This document shows, one piece after another, positions 42,536 through 54,514 of a stretch of DNA of 64,000 nucleotides (positions are counted from its first letter, which is position 1; every line of letters starts with the position of its first letter). Under the pieces are notes generated by a model. It saw only the letters and a program-made list of their open reading frames with translations. It was not told the DNA's origin and did no database searches. Source of the stretch: Sanderia malayensis (lineage: Eukaryota > Cnidaria > Scyphozoa > Semaeostomeae > Pelagiidae); NCBI GenBank assembly GCA_013076295.1, contig RQOL01000729.1:3658001-3722000 (forward strand). The letters run 5' to 3'. Both the position numbers and the translations under genes were made by a program.

Positions 42536-43411
42536 ATGGCAAGTTATGGAAACGCATCGTGTTCTAATGAAACAAGTATTGAGATTTGTTCTCGATACCA
42601 GTTAAACTGTACACCAGGGCAAAAGAACGAAGTCAGAGCTCTAGAGTTGGTCGTGGTAAAAAAGAAGGATCAATTCCGTGATGGTTCGACAAAAGATTTG
42701 GTAATCCAAGAGCAAAGACTTGTCGTGGAGAAAAATTGCCTTGTGCCACCCGAAAGCTTTGACAAGCTGCGAGATAAAGAATGGATATACCACAAAGGGC
42801 AGCTAACAGAGATTCACCTAACGAAGGGTAAAATGAAGAAACTGGTGGGTTTGGTCAACAAATCCCGCATGAAAATATTGGGATTTCGGTTGAAATATGA
42901 GGATGTTGGAGAGATGATGCATAGTTTGCAAATAATAGCAGCGCAGGGTTGGACTATTGGAACAATGGTCTTCAAAGAACCATTGTCAAGAGAGTTCACG
43001 TTAGCTGACGGAGCAAAATATGTAGATGAAGCATTGGTTCAGGTAGTGATAAATGAAGGAAACAAAGTAGATGTCCAAATTCTGATACAACGTCGTAATA
43101 CAACGACAGATTTACTGAGCTCGATGAAGCGAGTGTTGCTCACATCAGAAGATTTGTGCAAACTGTTTGATTTGTTATTTATAACAAACGATGCACAATG
43201 GTTACAGGACAATTTTCCAACGTTTGTTGGAGAAATTGCACCTGTTCTGATTGATAAGGAAGGGAAACAGATTGCCTTCACGAATTCCAAATCGTCCGAA
43301 CACCAGATGTGGATAAAAGCACGCCAGATATCACAAGAGAACTCATTGCTGGACATTGCTAAACTTATTGTGCAAAAGAAATCAGTAGAATCGATAGATA
43401 ATAATCAGTAG
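42536..43411 (+). CDS. Unknown Polinton protein, 291 aa, intact
   Basis: ATG 42536 was chosen because it follows the TATA box; the frame is open 39 nt further up without an ATG. The protein is mixed alpha/beta. It has a Cys-containing N-terminus (CSNETSIEICSRYQLNC), two similar hydrophobic segments (RALELVVVKKKDQF, EALVQVVINEGNKVDVQILIQ) and a helical C-terminus (LLDIAKLIVQKK). No known domain or motif was recognised. It is one of the few fully open long frames of the plus arm, with no in-frame stop or shift, despite the decay of the polymerase. Confidence 0.6.
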   Translation: MASYGNASCSNETSIEICSRYQLNCTPGQKNEVRALELVVVKKKDQFRDGSTKDLVIQEQRLVVEKNCLVPPESFDKLRDKEWIYHKGQLTEIHLTKGKMKKLVGLVNKSRMKILGFRLKYEDVGEMMHSLQIIAAQGWTIGTMVFKEPLSREFTLADGAKYVDEALVQVVINEGNKVDVQILIQRRNTTTDLLSSMKRVLLTSEDLCKLFDLLFITNDAQWLQDNFPTFVGEIAPVLIDKEGKQIAFTNSKSSEHQMWIKARQISQENSLLDIAKLIVQKKSVESIDNNQ

Positions 43412-43462
43412 AAACGCAGACAACTTTATTTGAGTGACAGCTAACATGGAAATGCGCGAAGA

Positions 43463-43472
43463 TATATAAAAT
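43463..43472 (+). promoter_or_regulatory. TATA box of the 43578 gene
   Basis: TATATAAAAT, about 105 nt before ATG 43578. A GAGTGACAG motif lies upstream at about 43432, a variant of the GATTGACAG motif near 43895. Confidence 0.5.
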
Positions 43473-43577
43473 GCTGCAAAGTAAAAAAGAGGATATTTAT
43501 TCGGAAAAGTGCTGGCGATAACATGTTGTCGTTTAAAGGAGTTAACAGGGAATATCTAGAAAAAAATAACAGTACTT

Positions 43578-43865
43578 ATGAAAAAGAATAAGTATATCAA
43601 GCAGCAAATATCCTACGCAAAGAAAATATTGATTCAGAAAGGCAAGATTATCAGAGCAGTTTATTATGTTCTATTACATAATAAAAACGATGTACAGTTT
43701 TGTCGATTATATGACGACCTGAACAGAATTGAATCAAAACTGGCTATATATTTTTATCAGTTGATTTTAAGTATTAAATCGTTAAATTTACCAGCTGTTT
43801 TTAGAAAAGTTCTTTTAAATGAAAATCTAGCCATGAAAAAATTACAGGCGTACTATAAGAAATAA
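43578..43865 (+). CDS. Unknown Polinton protein, 95 aa
   Basis: Intact from ATG 43578. It is basic and helical (MKKNKYIKQQISYAKKILIQ, YYVLLHNKNDVQF, a YFYQLILSIKSLNLP segment, LLNENLAMKKLQAYYKK). No domain recognised. A small DNA-binding or structural role is possible but unsupported. Confidence 0.45.
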   Translation: MKKNKYIKQQISYAKKILIQKGKIIRAVYYVLLHNKNDVQFCRLYDDLNRIESKLAIYFYQLILSIKSLNLPAVFRKVLLNENLAMKKLQAYYKK

Positions 43866-43892
43866 GTGCATACATTGTGTAAAATAGAGCAA

Positions 43893-43952
43893 TGATTGAC
43901 AGATGTAGTGTGTTATGATTGACAGATATTCTTGTGTGAAAATATATAAAAG
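43893..43952 (+). promoter_or_regulatory. PolB promoter: two TGATTGACAG boxes and a TATA box
   Basis: TGATTGACAG occurs at 43893-43902 and again at 43916-43925, then TATATAAAAG at 43943-43952, 48 nt before the PolB ATG at 44000. Related TTGACAG or GTGACAG words lie near the starts of other genes in this element (39548, 43432, 50515), suggesting a shared regulator. This is sequence inference only. Confidence 0.55.
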
Positions 43953-43999
43953 CTCATAGAGAGTTAAACATTTAACAGTTCACTTTTCTGAATGTTCGT

Positions 44000-46900
44000 A
44001 TGAGGAGGAAAACGATGAAGCCAAGGGCAAACTTCAAATGCGGAACATGTTGAAAGGTTCTATCAACGAGGCAGGATTTAATAAAGCATAAAGAAATGGA
44101 ACATGAACAATTTAATCATAAATGTACTAAATGTAATAAAGGTTTTTCTCGTGTTGTTGATTTAAGAAAACATGTAACAGAAAAGCATTCACGTTTTGCT
44201 TGCTCATATTGCGGACTGAAAAATGTTACACAACGAACGTTGGAGACACATTTTTTAAAGAAACATAGAGGAAACACAAAGACGAAGAAGGATGCGAATC
44301 AGCCAATAGATCAAGAAAGCTCAGATCGATGGGTGAGAAAGAAACATAAGTGTACTGATTGCGGACAAAAGTTTGGAACAAAACGTGCGCTTAACAATCA
44401 TAGGTTTGTACACCATGAGAATAATTTTAATTGTCTTAGATGTGGTGGTATCTGTAATTCTATGCAGGAACTATCAGATCATCTTGAACAACATAATTTT
44501 AATAAAGGCACTAAGAAACAAATGCATTTCGCCTGTGAACACTGCAATGCTGATCATTTTCTTACAACAACAGAGTTGCAAAGGCATAGGATAGCTGTAC
44601 ATAAAGAATTAAACATAACCACACAGCCGTTTCCGTCTATCGCACACATTCGTTGCTTTTGGAACGACTGCCTCTATGCATATTGACCCTGGGATGTGGA
44701 TGTAGATTGTTTTGGGGAATGTCTATCGGAAGAAACAAAAGATCGATTGATTCAGTGTTATAAGCAACACGCGCCTCTTATCGCTCCGCACTGCTATTTG
44801 CAATTAGTGAATAACACCGTTCTTAAATTTAATTTTCATTTACTGGCTCTTGAAGATTTATATCATCAAATCAAAAAAAATGTATGGCGTATATTTTTCT
44901 GAAATTGACAATGTTCTTCCTGCGCGAATGGTGGTGTCATTCGGGTTCCTACTTCAAAATAAAGAGACTGAAGCATTCAGATATTTCTATGTGTCTGATT
45001 ATAATTTAATGTATAGACGAGATGATTTGGATTCCGATTCCAATACAACTAATATCCAATACAGCGAATTTTTAGTGCAAACAAAAAGGGATATGAAAAG
45101 AGTGGTGAAACGGTTAACTTCAGTACCTTTGATTGACATAATCAAGAATAATTTTAAAGATTCAACAAGGGGGTTAGTAAGAGCCACGAATATGCACGTG
45201 TCCGTTATGAATATAGGGCACGATGATTTTTCGATTGGAAAGGCAACAGATACAACAGATGATTTGCCGGAATGCATAACAAAATCACGCGCCATCAACA
45301 TGCATGCAGTGAACATACACAAACACAAAGCCCAAGCGAATAGCGCATGTGTTTTTATTGCACTACGTGAGCGATTATTAGAGTACAAAGAGGACGATGA
45401 GGTAGCTAGTTTAGATGAAATGATAAAGAACTATTGTGCCTTTGCTGAAGATCCCCAATTTTTCGGTTTTAATCTACAACATGTTGTACATATGGAATAT
45501 ATGTATGGTATTAAAATTTCCATTTTTACACCTGAATTCGAATATTATGATGAAGATGAAAAAGAAATTAAAGGATTGAAAGGTGTCAAGAAAGTGTATA
45601 ATTGAAGATTGCAGTATAAAACAAATCTAAAGCTTGATTTGTTATGTTATAAAGAAGACATTTGTACCATTTTAAGTTTGAAAGCATTTACCACCAAGTA
45701 TATTTGTGATGAATGTGCACAAATCTATTATCATCTTCCTTCATTGATTCGACACCAGAAAGCATGCACATTAGAGAAAATAACGCAACATAGATTTAAA
45801 GAAGGACTCATAGAACGTCATCAACCCTTGTTACAAAAGATCAGTAAAGCGTATAAATTGAAGTGGGAACATGAGTTTGTCAATGAAAAAGATCGTCATG
45901 ACTATTAATTCAATTACGATATTGCTGTTTTCGATTTTGAAAGTTAGAACGTAAAGAAGCCAGTAGCCGAAAATGATTTGTTTTACGGAAAAGAATATGT
46001 CTTTTTGGACGATGGGTTTATTGATGGAGAATTTTTTGATGAAGAAAATGTCGATGATTATACGTGTTTCAATGATGTTGGTGAAAGAGTGTTACAGAAA
46101 GATTTTGTTCGTGATGTGTTAGAGGGGGGAAATGAGAAAAACAATTTCTTTAGAGTCCACGTGCCTGTGACGTACGCCATTGCAACGAGTTTCGAACATG
46201 AATTGAAAGATGTAGGGGGTGAAATAATAGACAAACAAACTCCTTTTGCGTGTGCTGAAGATCCCAATGCACTCATTAAAATTTTTATCTCTCATCTAAT
46301 TACGATTGCCAAATTAAAATGTGTACGCGCATTTGCCAAATATTGTTCGTTGTTCGAGAACATACGAGATTTCTTTTGGGACAAGCAAATTTTGCTCAAT
46401 TATGATACAGCCAAATTCTATCATTTCTCCGAAATTAGCGGACAAGCTGATGATAAATACGAGAAGTTAACAAGCCGTTTACAGCATGTGTTAACAAAGG
46501 AACAGGTAGAAGAAATACAGAAGCAAAGACAAAGCGATGTTGATGACAAATTAGAATCTCGTCGAAAGCGTATAGAAGTGCTTACGATTTATAGCGATGC
46601 ACTTCGTTTATATTTGGAACTCTTTAGACAATGTCACACTCTACCAGTTTTCGGTTTTAATTCGTCTGGCTATGATTTACCCTTGATTGCGAAATATCTC
46701 TTTCCTTCGATGTTGAAAGAAAATGTGCATATAGATGTAATCAAACAAGGAAGCAAATACAAAGCCGTGTCCCTCACAGCAAAGAACCTGAACGCATTCC
46801 CGAGTTGGAGACTAAATTTTCGAGATACGTCCGCATTCTTAGCTCCATCATATAATTTAGATGCCTTTATTAAAGCCTTTGCTAAAGTCGACCAGGAAAA

Positions 46901-49900
46901 GTCGTTTTTCCCATACAAATATTTAGATTCCTTTGATTGATTGCATGACAAACATCTCCCTCCATTTGATGCCTTTGTGTCAAGTTTACGGTCACAACGT
47001 AATACATTGGATATTCAATATGAATGCTTTACAGAATTGGTAGCTGAATTACGCGCTAAAGATAAAGATAGTAAAAGCGATGAAGAAATACAGAAGGATG
47101 CGCTAAAGATGTTAAAGTGGAAAAACATCCCGTTGACTGGTAGAGAAAATTATCGACAACTGCAACAAAGATGGAACGAAAGTGGCTGGCGAGAGGTGCG
47201 CGACTATCTACACTGGTACAATACCATGGATGTTCAGCCCTATCTAAAAGCGTGCCAAATGTATGCAGCAGAGTGTTTTGTATATGGGATAGATCTCACT
47301 ATGGATGGAGTTAGCCTACCGTCTCTGGCTAGTAAAATTCTGTATGCATCCAATACGAAAGAACGATTATTACATGTAGCGAATAAAGAAGTCAACAATT
47401 TCTATAATCAGCATATTGTTGGTGGACCATCAATTATTTTTTCGAGAAGTGTCGCAGGGGGGGGGGGGTTCAGGGTTTTGATGCTGGTGCGTTGTATCTA
47501 TATTGTCTGGGACAGAAAATGCTGGTTAGCGAGGCTGTTGTATGGCATGAATCTCCGTTAAACTCACCCATGACAGAACGAAAATTGATTACAACCGAAA
47601 TGTTTAGACCTGGTGGAAACAAATCTAATTCGGCAGGTGAATACCTGGACTGGATCGATTACAAGAATAATGAACATAAGGAGGAATATACCTTTGTACA
47701 TCAGGAAAAATGTTTTAAGTTAACGTGTTAAGGCGGATTTACACGGTACAAGTTGGCTACAAGTTTTTTCGATATTGGACTGCAAACTTGAACTTGTATC
47801 GTGTAAATGCTCTAAAATTCTGTTCACGCCTGTTGTTTTGATTGACGTTAATCCTCCATCACAGTCGAAAAATTTCTGACTCGATGTCAAAAAGTTTTCA
47901 GTTCACACCATTTTTTCAAAGAAGCCGCAAATCGCTACTTCATGTAAGGTTTGTTTTGATTCGGGAATTGCAGATTTTGAGAAGGAAAACTCAATTTTCG
48001 CAGCAAAATGGTTTTGTAAACGGCTAAAAGTTTATCTCGCGTGCGTCAACTTAAATTATCAGATTTATGAAGAAATTTATGACAGAATTTTAGCACCAGT
48101 AATTAATTAAATATTCGAAATACGCAACTACTAATTATGGTATGATAAAATAATGAAAATGATCATTATCCATCAAAAGGCTTATTACAATATTATTTGC
48201 ATTTTTATTGCTGATTATGGTGCTGCTTGTATGTATTGCGGTGGGCCTAATATGCTTTTGGACAAATTAACGTTTATCCATTTCTAACATGTTTTTGGCA
48301 TGGCCATTCGAAATTTGAAGGACAACAGGAGGCATGTGACTGTAGAAACAGTTTGAGAGACATTTGCAAACCATCTTTATGGCCCAGAACGCGTTTCATG
48401 GCATGGGGCAATGTTGTTGCTTGTTTTGAGCATTTAATTAATTATGGTGCTAACATTTTGTCATAAATTCCTTCATAAATCTGATAATTTAAGTTGACGC
48501 ACGCGAGATAAACTTTTAGCCGTTTACAAAACCATTTTGCTGCGAAAATTAAGTTTTCATTTGCAAAATCTGTAGTTTCCGAATCAAAACAAACCTTACA
48601 TGAAGTAGCGATTTGCGGCTTCTTTGAAAAAATGGTGTGAACTGAAAAACTTTTTGACATCGAGTCAGAAATTTTTCGACTGTGATGGAGGATTGACGTC
48701 AATCAAAACAACAGGCGTGAACAGAATTTTAGAGCATTTACACGATACAAGTTCAAGTTTGCAGTCCAATATCGAAAAAACTTGTAGCCAACTTGTACCG
48801 TGTAAATCCGCCTTTACGAGGAAGATAACTTTTTTCTACCACATCAATTTGCACTTTCCAAAATTTTCGCGGATGGAGTGGATGAAGAGACAAAGACTGT
48901 CTATGAATTTGACGGATGTTATTGGCATGCATGTGAGACATGTCTTCAAAACGGTTCAGTAAAATCCTATGTGCAGAGACTGGATGTATCAGCAGACAGG
49001 ACGATTCTTACCCCGGACAACCTGCACACATTGGATGAAGCAAAGAGTGCATTTTACCGTCACAGAGGATATACGGTAGTTCGTATGAAAGAGTGTGACT
49101 GGCGAATGGCTGTGCGTAATTCTCCCCACATTCAGCAAGTTATAAATTCCAAACGTCTTAGATATGGGAATAATGTTGAAATCACAGAAGCTGAAGTTTT
49201 GGATGATATTTTGCATGATCGATCCTTTGGAGCTATAGAGATCGACATTCACGTTCCAGAACATTTGTGAGAATATTTTAAAGAATTCACACCTATTTTC
49301 AAAAATGCAGATGTCGAGTTTAAAGATATCGGAGATTATATGCAGCACGTTGTTGAAGAACATGGTATTTCGAAACAACCACGCAAACTTCTTATTGGAT
49401 CGTATTTCGGACGACAAATTGGTATGAATACACCCTTTTTGCGATGGTACCTACAGCATGGATTAGAGGTTACGCGCATCTATCGTTTTATTCAGTACCG
49501 TGGAGCGGAAATTTTTAAATCCTTTGTTAATAGCATATCCCAAGATCGAGTTAATGGTGATTCCAATTCTGACACGCAGGTCAAAGCTGAAACATCAAAA
49601 TTGGTTGGGAACAGCGCATTTGGTATAACCATTATTAATAAAGGCAAGCAAAGATTGGTATCATATTTGGGAGCTAAGAAGTACCTGCCACGCCATGTCA
49701 ACATCGGAAATATCTTGGATGCGAAAATTTTGGAGAATGACATTGTGGAAATCATTACTCCAAAAAAAAGATAATAGAAAACCATGCAAGATATATAGGA
49801 TGGAATGTGTTTCAATATGCTAAGATATGAATGGTAGAGTGCTATTATGATTTTTTTAAAATAGTCTTACAAGATGGGACATGGGAGTTGTGCGAGATGG

Positions 49901-50516
49901 ATACAGATAGCTTGTATATCTGTTTCGCAAATGGAAAGCGGTTTGAAGATAATATCCGACCTGAATTAAAAGGTACTACAAAATACAGGGAATTGGAGAA
50001 GGAATTCTTCGTGACCGATACCGATGCATGTCCGTTTGGAAAACGAACACCGGGAAAATTCAAAATGGAATTTGACGATGAGTACATTCGCATTAAAGAT
50101 AATGTACAGCATCGAATCAATATCTGCCATTTTTAAAGTTGACGAGTTTAGTTCGTCTACTTGGGGAAATGGAACATGTTGAACAATCAAAGTATTGTTC
50201 ATGGATAGTATTATCTTTTTCAGGTACAAAAATGATCAGCCTTAATAGCAAAACATATGTTGTAGAGAATAACGAAAACCAGCTCTATAAATGTTCTATG
50301 AAAGGAATCCAATAAGGTCAATTTACGCAAAACCCAATGGCCTTATATGAACATACTCTCACTACAAATGAACATCATATGGCTGTGAATAGAGGTTTAA
50401 AGCGCAAATTGGCGATGATGTGGCAATATGAACAGGAAAAACTCGCTCTGACGTCATTTTACTGTAAACGGGAGGTATTAGAAGACGGAATCCATACCGA
50501 ACCATTGGACATCTGA
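44000..50516 (+). pseudogene. Polinton protein-primed DNA polymerase B, interrupted
   Basis: From ATG 44000 the N-terminus carries several C2H2-type fingers (KCTKCNKGFSRVVDLRKH, KCTDCGQKFGTKRALNNH) in frame with the polymerase. Exonuclease motifs are AVFDFES (about 45930), FGFNSSGYD (about 46650) and YNTMD (about 47217). Polymerase motifs are DAGALYLY (about 47480), KLVGNSAFG (ending 49624) and MDTDS (49896-49910). A Polinton-type YEFDGCYWHACE segment lies at about 48900. The C-terminus runs to SFYCKREVLEDGIHTEPL and a stop at 50514. Lesions: in-frame stops near 44053, 44684, 45603, 45906, 45942, 46938 and 49268, plus frameshifts near 44880, 47460 (G-run), 49760 and 50130. A 1,083-bp insertion occupies 47731-48813. 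The enzyme would copy the element from a protein primer. Confidence 0.9.
47731..48813. mobile_element. Long-TIR MITE, PIF/Harbinger-type, inside PolB
   Basis: Ends AGGCGGATTTACACGGTACA and its reverse complement, flanked by a TTA duplication (47728-47730 and 48814-48816). The inverted repeats extend about 380 bp each (47731-48112 and 48432-48813) with a roughly 320-bp centre lacking any ORF. The TTA target and the 'ggatttacacggt' terminus fit PIF/Harbinger. The polymerase frame upstream (ending KLTC) continues in phase downstream if the element and one TTA are ignored, so the insertion is clean. Confidence 0.85.
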
Positions 50517-50782
50517 GTGACAGGATCTTGTCACTTTGATTGATAGGTAGGTATGTTAGTATATATATCACCTGTCATTTTCTTGTTATTCATCAAGCCA
50601 TGGATTAGTTAGCGAAAGAAGGAGCACGCATGACTACCCACAAGTAAGAGACGTATGTTCATTTTCGATATCGATTTTGGGATGATAGATTTTACACCTT
50701 TATAATCATAATGTCTTTCTACCCAATCCTTTACAAACTGGTCATTGATATAGTATTGTCCATAATTTCCAAATTTATCCTT
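50517..50782. other. Convergent junction between the two Polinton arms
   Basis: Holds GAGTGACAG and TTGTCAC words and a GTATATATATCACCTGTCA stretch (about 50515-50580) between PolB and the protease, whose 3' ends face each other. The TATA-like word here lies between 3' ends, so it may be a displaced promoter or part of a lost gene. No ORF. Confidence 0.4.
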
Positions 50783-51274
50783 TTATAATTTATCTAAAAC
50801 ATATAATACCTGTCCTGGCCATTTACACGTACTAATTGCATGTAAGAAGTAAATACAATATTCTCCACACACATCTGTATCCCGTGCTTGAATTTCTCTC
50901 TCTATTTCATTTATTCCATATTTCTTTTGTATTTTTGGAAATTGATGTTGAGCTTGTTGCATCATTCGAAAACAAAATCGTTGAAATGTGACGTCTGGTT
51001 TAAATCCGTATGAATCAAAAAAATAGCAGTGACCTATAACATCAAAATACACCACCAACCAATGTCCAACCCCTTCTATTTCACTATCTCGATCTTGTGA
51101 AAACAGAATAAACAACATAGGAAAATCGCAGTGTAGTACATTTTCAAACCAATCATGAAATAATTTAGTATCTGCGATGAGTATATTGATTTCATTTTCT
51201 GTTAAAATTTCTTTAAAACTTTCATTTATGTCGGGATCTTTTTTCCAAATGTTACATATCTCCTCCCCGTTCAT
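50783..51274 (-). CDS. Adenain-type cysteine protease
   Basis: 163 residues from ATG 51274, open throughout. Catalytic elements are in the adenovirus-protease order: His in GVGHWLVVYF, Asp in YFFDSYGF, Gln in IQARDTD and Cys in VCGEYCIYFLHA. Length is slightly short of the roughly 200 residues of adenain. Polinton proteases mature capsid proteins. It lies 7 nt downstream of the truncated capsid-type gene. Confidence 0.85.
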   Translation of the reverse strand: MNGEEICNIWKKDPDINESFKEILTENEINILIADTKLFHDWFENVLHCDFPMLFILFSQDRDSEIEGVGHWLVVYFDVIGHCYFFDSYGFKPDVTFQRFCFRMMQQAQHQFPKIQKKYGINEIEREIQARDTDVCGEYCIYFLHAISTCKWPGQVLYVLDKL

Positions 51275-51280
51275 GATTAG

Positions 51281-51976
51281 CTAACCTATGGATTTAAATA
51301 AATTCAATTTGGGTGTGAATTCAAAATGTTGTGTTTGACTTTTGTTACACAACCTATTTCGTTTAACCCCTTCAGTATTTGAACTTTTGATGTCTTGTTT
51401 TTGCTCATCCCAGTATTCTACTTGATACTCATCTAATACTTGAGCATTCCAATCTGGCACACGAGCACCTTTTTTCGTCCGAGTAAAATTATTATCTAAA
51501 TAATACCCATCCTCTGTCTCCAACCTACTCCCCAGTGCTGTTACCGGTTGCTCAAACAAATTGGCAGCAAATGCCTGTTGCAGATAGTGTCCGTTTTGTG
51601 ATTCAATGATTGCTTGACAGATTTGCAAAATTACGTTTTTAAACATCGAATGAGGAGTATAATTGAGGGGAATAAACTTATCTGCTTTGTTAGCAGGAAT
51701 TGCTGCTCCTGTCGCCGCCTGAACTAATCTCACACTCATTTTTATGTAGCTCTTACTTAAATCATAGAAATTTCTGATTTGCGCTGGGACAGAAAAAATA
51801 ATATCCGAATGACTTCGACCTGGTTGATCATTCATTGGGGTTATTCGATGAAAATTTTGTGCTTGAATATCGGTATCGATATATTCTCTCGTATCGAACG
51901 CCAATTTTTCATCCACGCCATCTTCTTCTGTTCCTTTAAGTACATCACTCACTCCTTCTTGTTCGTTAGACCCCAT
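51281..51976 (-). CDS. Major-capsid-type protein, N-terminal part (copy 1)
   Basis: 231 residues from ATG 51976. An acidic leader (MGSNEQEGVSDVLKGTEEDG) is followed by a jelly-roll-like start: IIFSVPAQIRNFYDLSKSYI, VRLVQAATGA, IPLNYTPHSMFKNVILQI and FEFTPKLNLFKS. The pattern (I-x-F-x-P, then DLSxSYIKMxVR, then NxxxHSMFxxVxL) resembles the N-terminus of Polinton capsid proteins of the F54H12.2-like group. It stops directly before the protease, so the C-terminal half is lost. A longer, damaged copy is at 55814-56817. Confidence 0.55.
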   Translation of the reverse strand: MGSNEQEGVSDVLKGTEEDGVDEKLAFDTREYIDTDIQAQNFHRITPMNDQPGRSHSDIIFSVPAQIRNFYDLSKSYIKMSVRLVQAATGAAIPANKADKFIPLNYTPHSMFKNVILQICQAIIESQNGHYLQQAFAANLFEQPVTALGSRLETEDGYYLDNNFTRTKKGARVPDWNAQVLDEYQVEYWDEQKQDIKSSNTEGVKRNRLCNKSQTQHFEFTPKLNLFKSIG

Positions 51977-52061
51977 TTTGATGTTTACCACTCAACTTGT
52001 GCTTTATTTTTTTATCGGGACTTTATATGAAACCTTTCTCATCTAAATTTAAAAAAACTGT

Positions 52062-52741
52062 TTAAAATATACAATTCGCTAGTTTATCCCGATTTAGAAA
52101 ATTGTGTGCTGTGGCGTACATTGCTTGATATCTCTTGAGAATTTTACTTATTTTCTTTTTAACTGGCTTCTTCAATTTTTTATTTGGAATTTTTAGTAAT
52201 TTATTCACTTTCGCATGCACTTTAGCCAGGTTCAAATTTGAACCGTTTACACTCCAATGTCTTGGTTTTAACGCGTGTTTTACGTGCGTAATTGCCTTTG
52301 GAAGAATAATTTCGGGTTTTTTATTCTCTTCTCTTGGTGTTTTTATTACTTTATTTATTTGTTGCATTGAAATGTATTGTTTCTTTGCTGGAGCACCAGA
52401 TGACTTTGATTTAGAACGCTTTCTTTTTTTCCAACACTCTCCAATTCCCGTATTGCTTTCTTTTTCGCTTGCGTTACCAAATTATTTAATCCTTTCCTCG
52501 CATGCTGAACTGTTTTTCGTTTTGCTTTTGTTAATAATGACTTACCTGCACTGGCAATTGCACCTTTTGCTTTTTTTTGAATAGCACTTGTTACAGCCGA
52601 TAAAATTCCCTTCCCCTGTAATTTTTTACTTAATATTCCACCGTTATACCATTCAAATCCATTATTTGATGGAGTCGGTCCAGTTAAGCCGGGAATTTTT
52701 GGATGAGAATAAATCCCACCCGGTGATACAATTCCTCAAGA
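52062..52741 (-). pseudogene. Basic virion-type protein, one frameshift (copy 1)
   Basis: The minus-strand reading has a Gly/Pro-rich start (GGIYSHPKIPGLTGPTPSNN) and a WYNGGILSKKLQGKGILSAV segment. Long Lys/Arg-rich helices then run to the end (KKLKKPVKKKISKILKRY). A frameshift lies near 52440. The amphipathic start followed by a basic tail recalls adenovirus pVI- or core-type proteins. The last two-thirds is duplicated at 56973-57298. Confidence 0.45.
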
Positions 52742-52823
52742 ATACATTTTTTATGTACTATTCATGATTTCTTGTATCAATACCATTTATATTCATTTAT
52801 TACTGTTTTTTTCTTTTTATAAG

Positions 52824-54514
52824 TTATATTAAGTGAAACAATAAATCCACATATGCTTTTACAACAATTTTCCGCCCTTTCGAATCCAATATTGTACAAT
52901 GAAAACGAGTTACCTGCTGATCTTTTAAATCGCAAAATTGTAATGTTTCTGGTTCATATGATACCTAATCCTGACGAATGTTTGGAGTTAAACGAATCCC
53001 TGGGATTATATCTAACAATGGAACCGATTCATCTCCTACAAATTGACCTTGTACGTTATTACTAAATATAAAATATTGGTCGGCATGTATTACACTATCA
53101 TTTTTTGACATTGTCTTTACTACTTTTGAATAGGGGTCTCCTGTCTTCGTGGAACAACCTTCCAGGAAAACCAAAATAATTGATCTACTTTGCCTAAAAC
53201 AGCTCCTTTATTAAAGCAGGCTTGTTCATATCGTTTCCAAATTATAGCCTTCTGTTCATCCAATGATACATCTAACACATCAAATCCGCAGAATGGAAGC
53301 ATCTGCGACCCATTCGCGATGTGTATACAATATGGTGGAATATTACTAATTTCCACCCGTTCTGTTCCCTCTTTCGTATTCCTCACAAGTTTCCAGTCTA
53401 TTGCAAACGATTGTTTCCATAGGTCATCCTGAAATTATGTGCTTAATAATTTTTTGGATTGCGCATCTGGAAATTGTTTAAATGCAAATTTTATAGCTTC
53501 TGTAAATGTGTATGTCTTTCAGGTTGACATTTCTTTCCTTGTTTTATATTCATTGTAATCGCGGATTTCATTCAGTAAATTCTGAAGTGTAATTGTTTTT
53601 CCTTCCCCAAATCTCTTTTGTAAATTTTTTGCTATATCAATACGCATTATCGGTGGCATTGGTTTCGCAAAATTCATTTCATATTTCACATGCTTTCTCA
53701 CATCTTTATTAGTAACCGCATTATAATAATGATTTACATAACTACTATCATTTGCGTTTCTTGTTTCAAACATAACCTGCTGCCGTATTAAGTTCGCTGA
53801 CCAATCATTGTTGTGACTCTTCCATGCACCTAGATATATTTCCACTATCCAATTTTCTACATTATAATTTTCATCAATTGGAGTACGCAGACTTTTCAAC
53901 TCTTGTTGATCTTTAAAATCATATACAATTAATGTGAGATTGGAATTTGGATTTTCACTGTCATAATATCCTTGTAAAATAAATGCATTTTCACTAGCTA
54001 ATGACATTGTTACAAACATTGAAATAACCATATCGACAAATGTACTTGTATTATCAGCAAATATAAGTTCTACAGCAAAACAATTAGGTTGAAATATAAT
54101 ATTATTAGCAATATCTCTTAAATATATTGTACATTTAAGTTCATTGACATAATTACACTCTTTAAAATCTAAATGTGTCGGTTGATCTTTATAAACACTT
54201 TTTTCATCTTCAAATTTATGTACATAATCACAATGGTTGAAATGCATATTTGTTAACAATGATACTAAATTCACTTCTTGTTTTCCGTTAATCAAACAAT
54301 TACTCCATTCCCAAGGAAAATGTATTAAATTTCGTGTCACTAATTCCTTGCTTGAAATATCCAACAATCTATTAAAGCAGTCACGTGAAAAATATATTTT
54401 CTCTACAGCGACTTTCAATTTTCCATTGAAGTTATATGTAAACATCACCTCATCATTCTTGTTACACAATTTAATTTGCTTATTTATTACTTGAATCAAC
54501 CTTCGGTCAAACAT
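52824..54514 (-). pseudogene. Large Polinton structural-type protein, about 560 codons
   Basis: ATG at 54514 overlaps the stop of the previous gene (TAATG). One frame runs to 53519 and past its stop (after EMST) and a further stop near 53431, then shifts near 53160 and ends at 52824 after one more stop. Recognisable segments are AVEKIYFSRDCFNRLL, IFQPNCFAVELIF, LIVYDFKDQQELK and a beta-rich end, FHCTILDSKGRKIVVKAYVD, as is common in capsid jelly rolls. Position between a virion-type gene and the protease supports a virion role. It could be the main capsid or a penton-type protein. Confidence 0.5.

Noticed and set aside
44000..50516. Stop-codon recoding as the reason for in-frame stops in PolB
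   Set aside because: TGA, TAA and TAG all occur, together with several frameshifts and an insertion, and neighbouring genes use normal stops. Decay is simpler.
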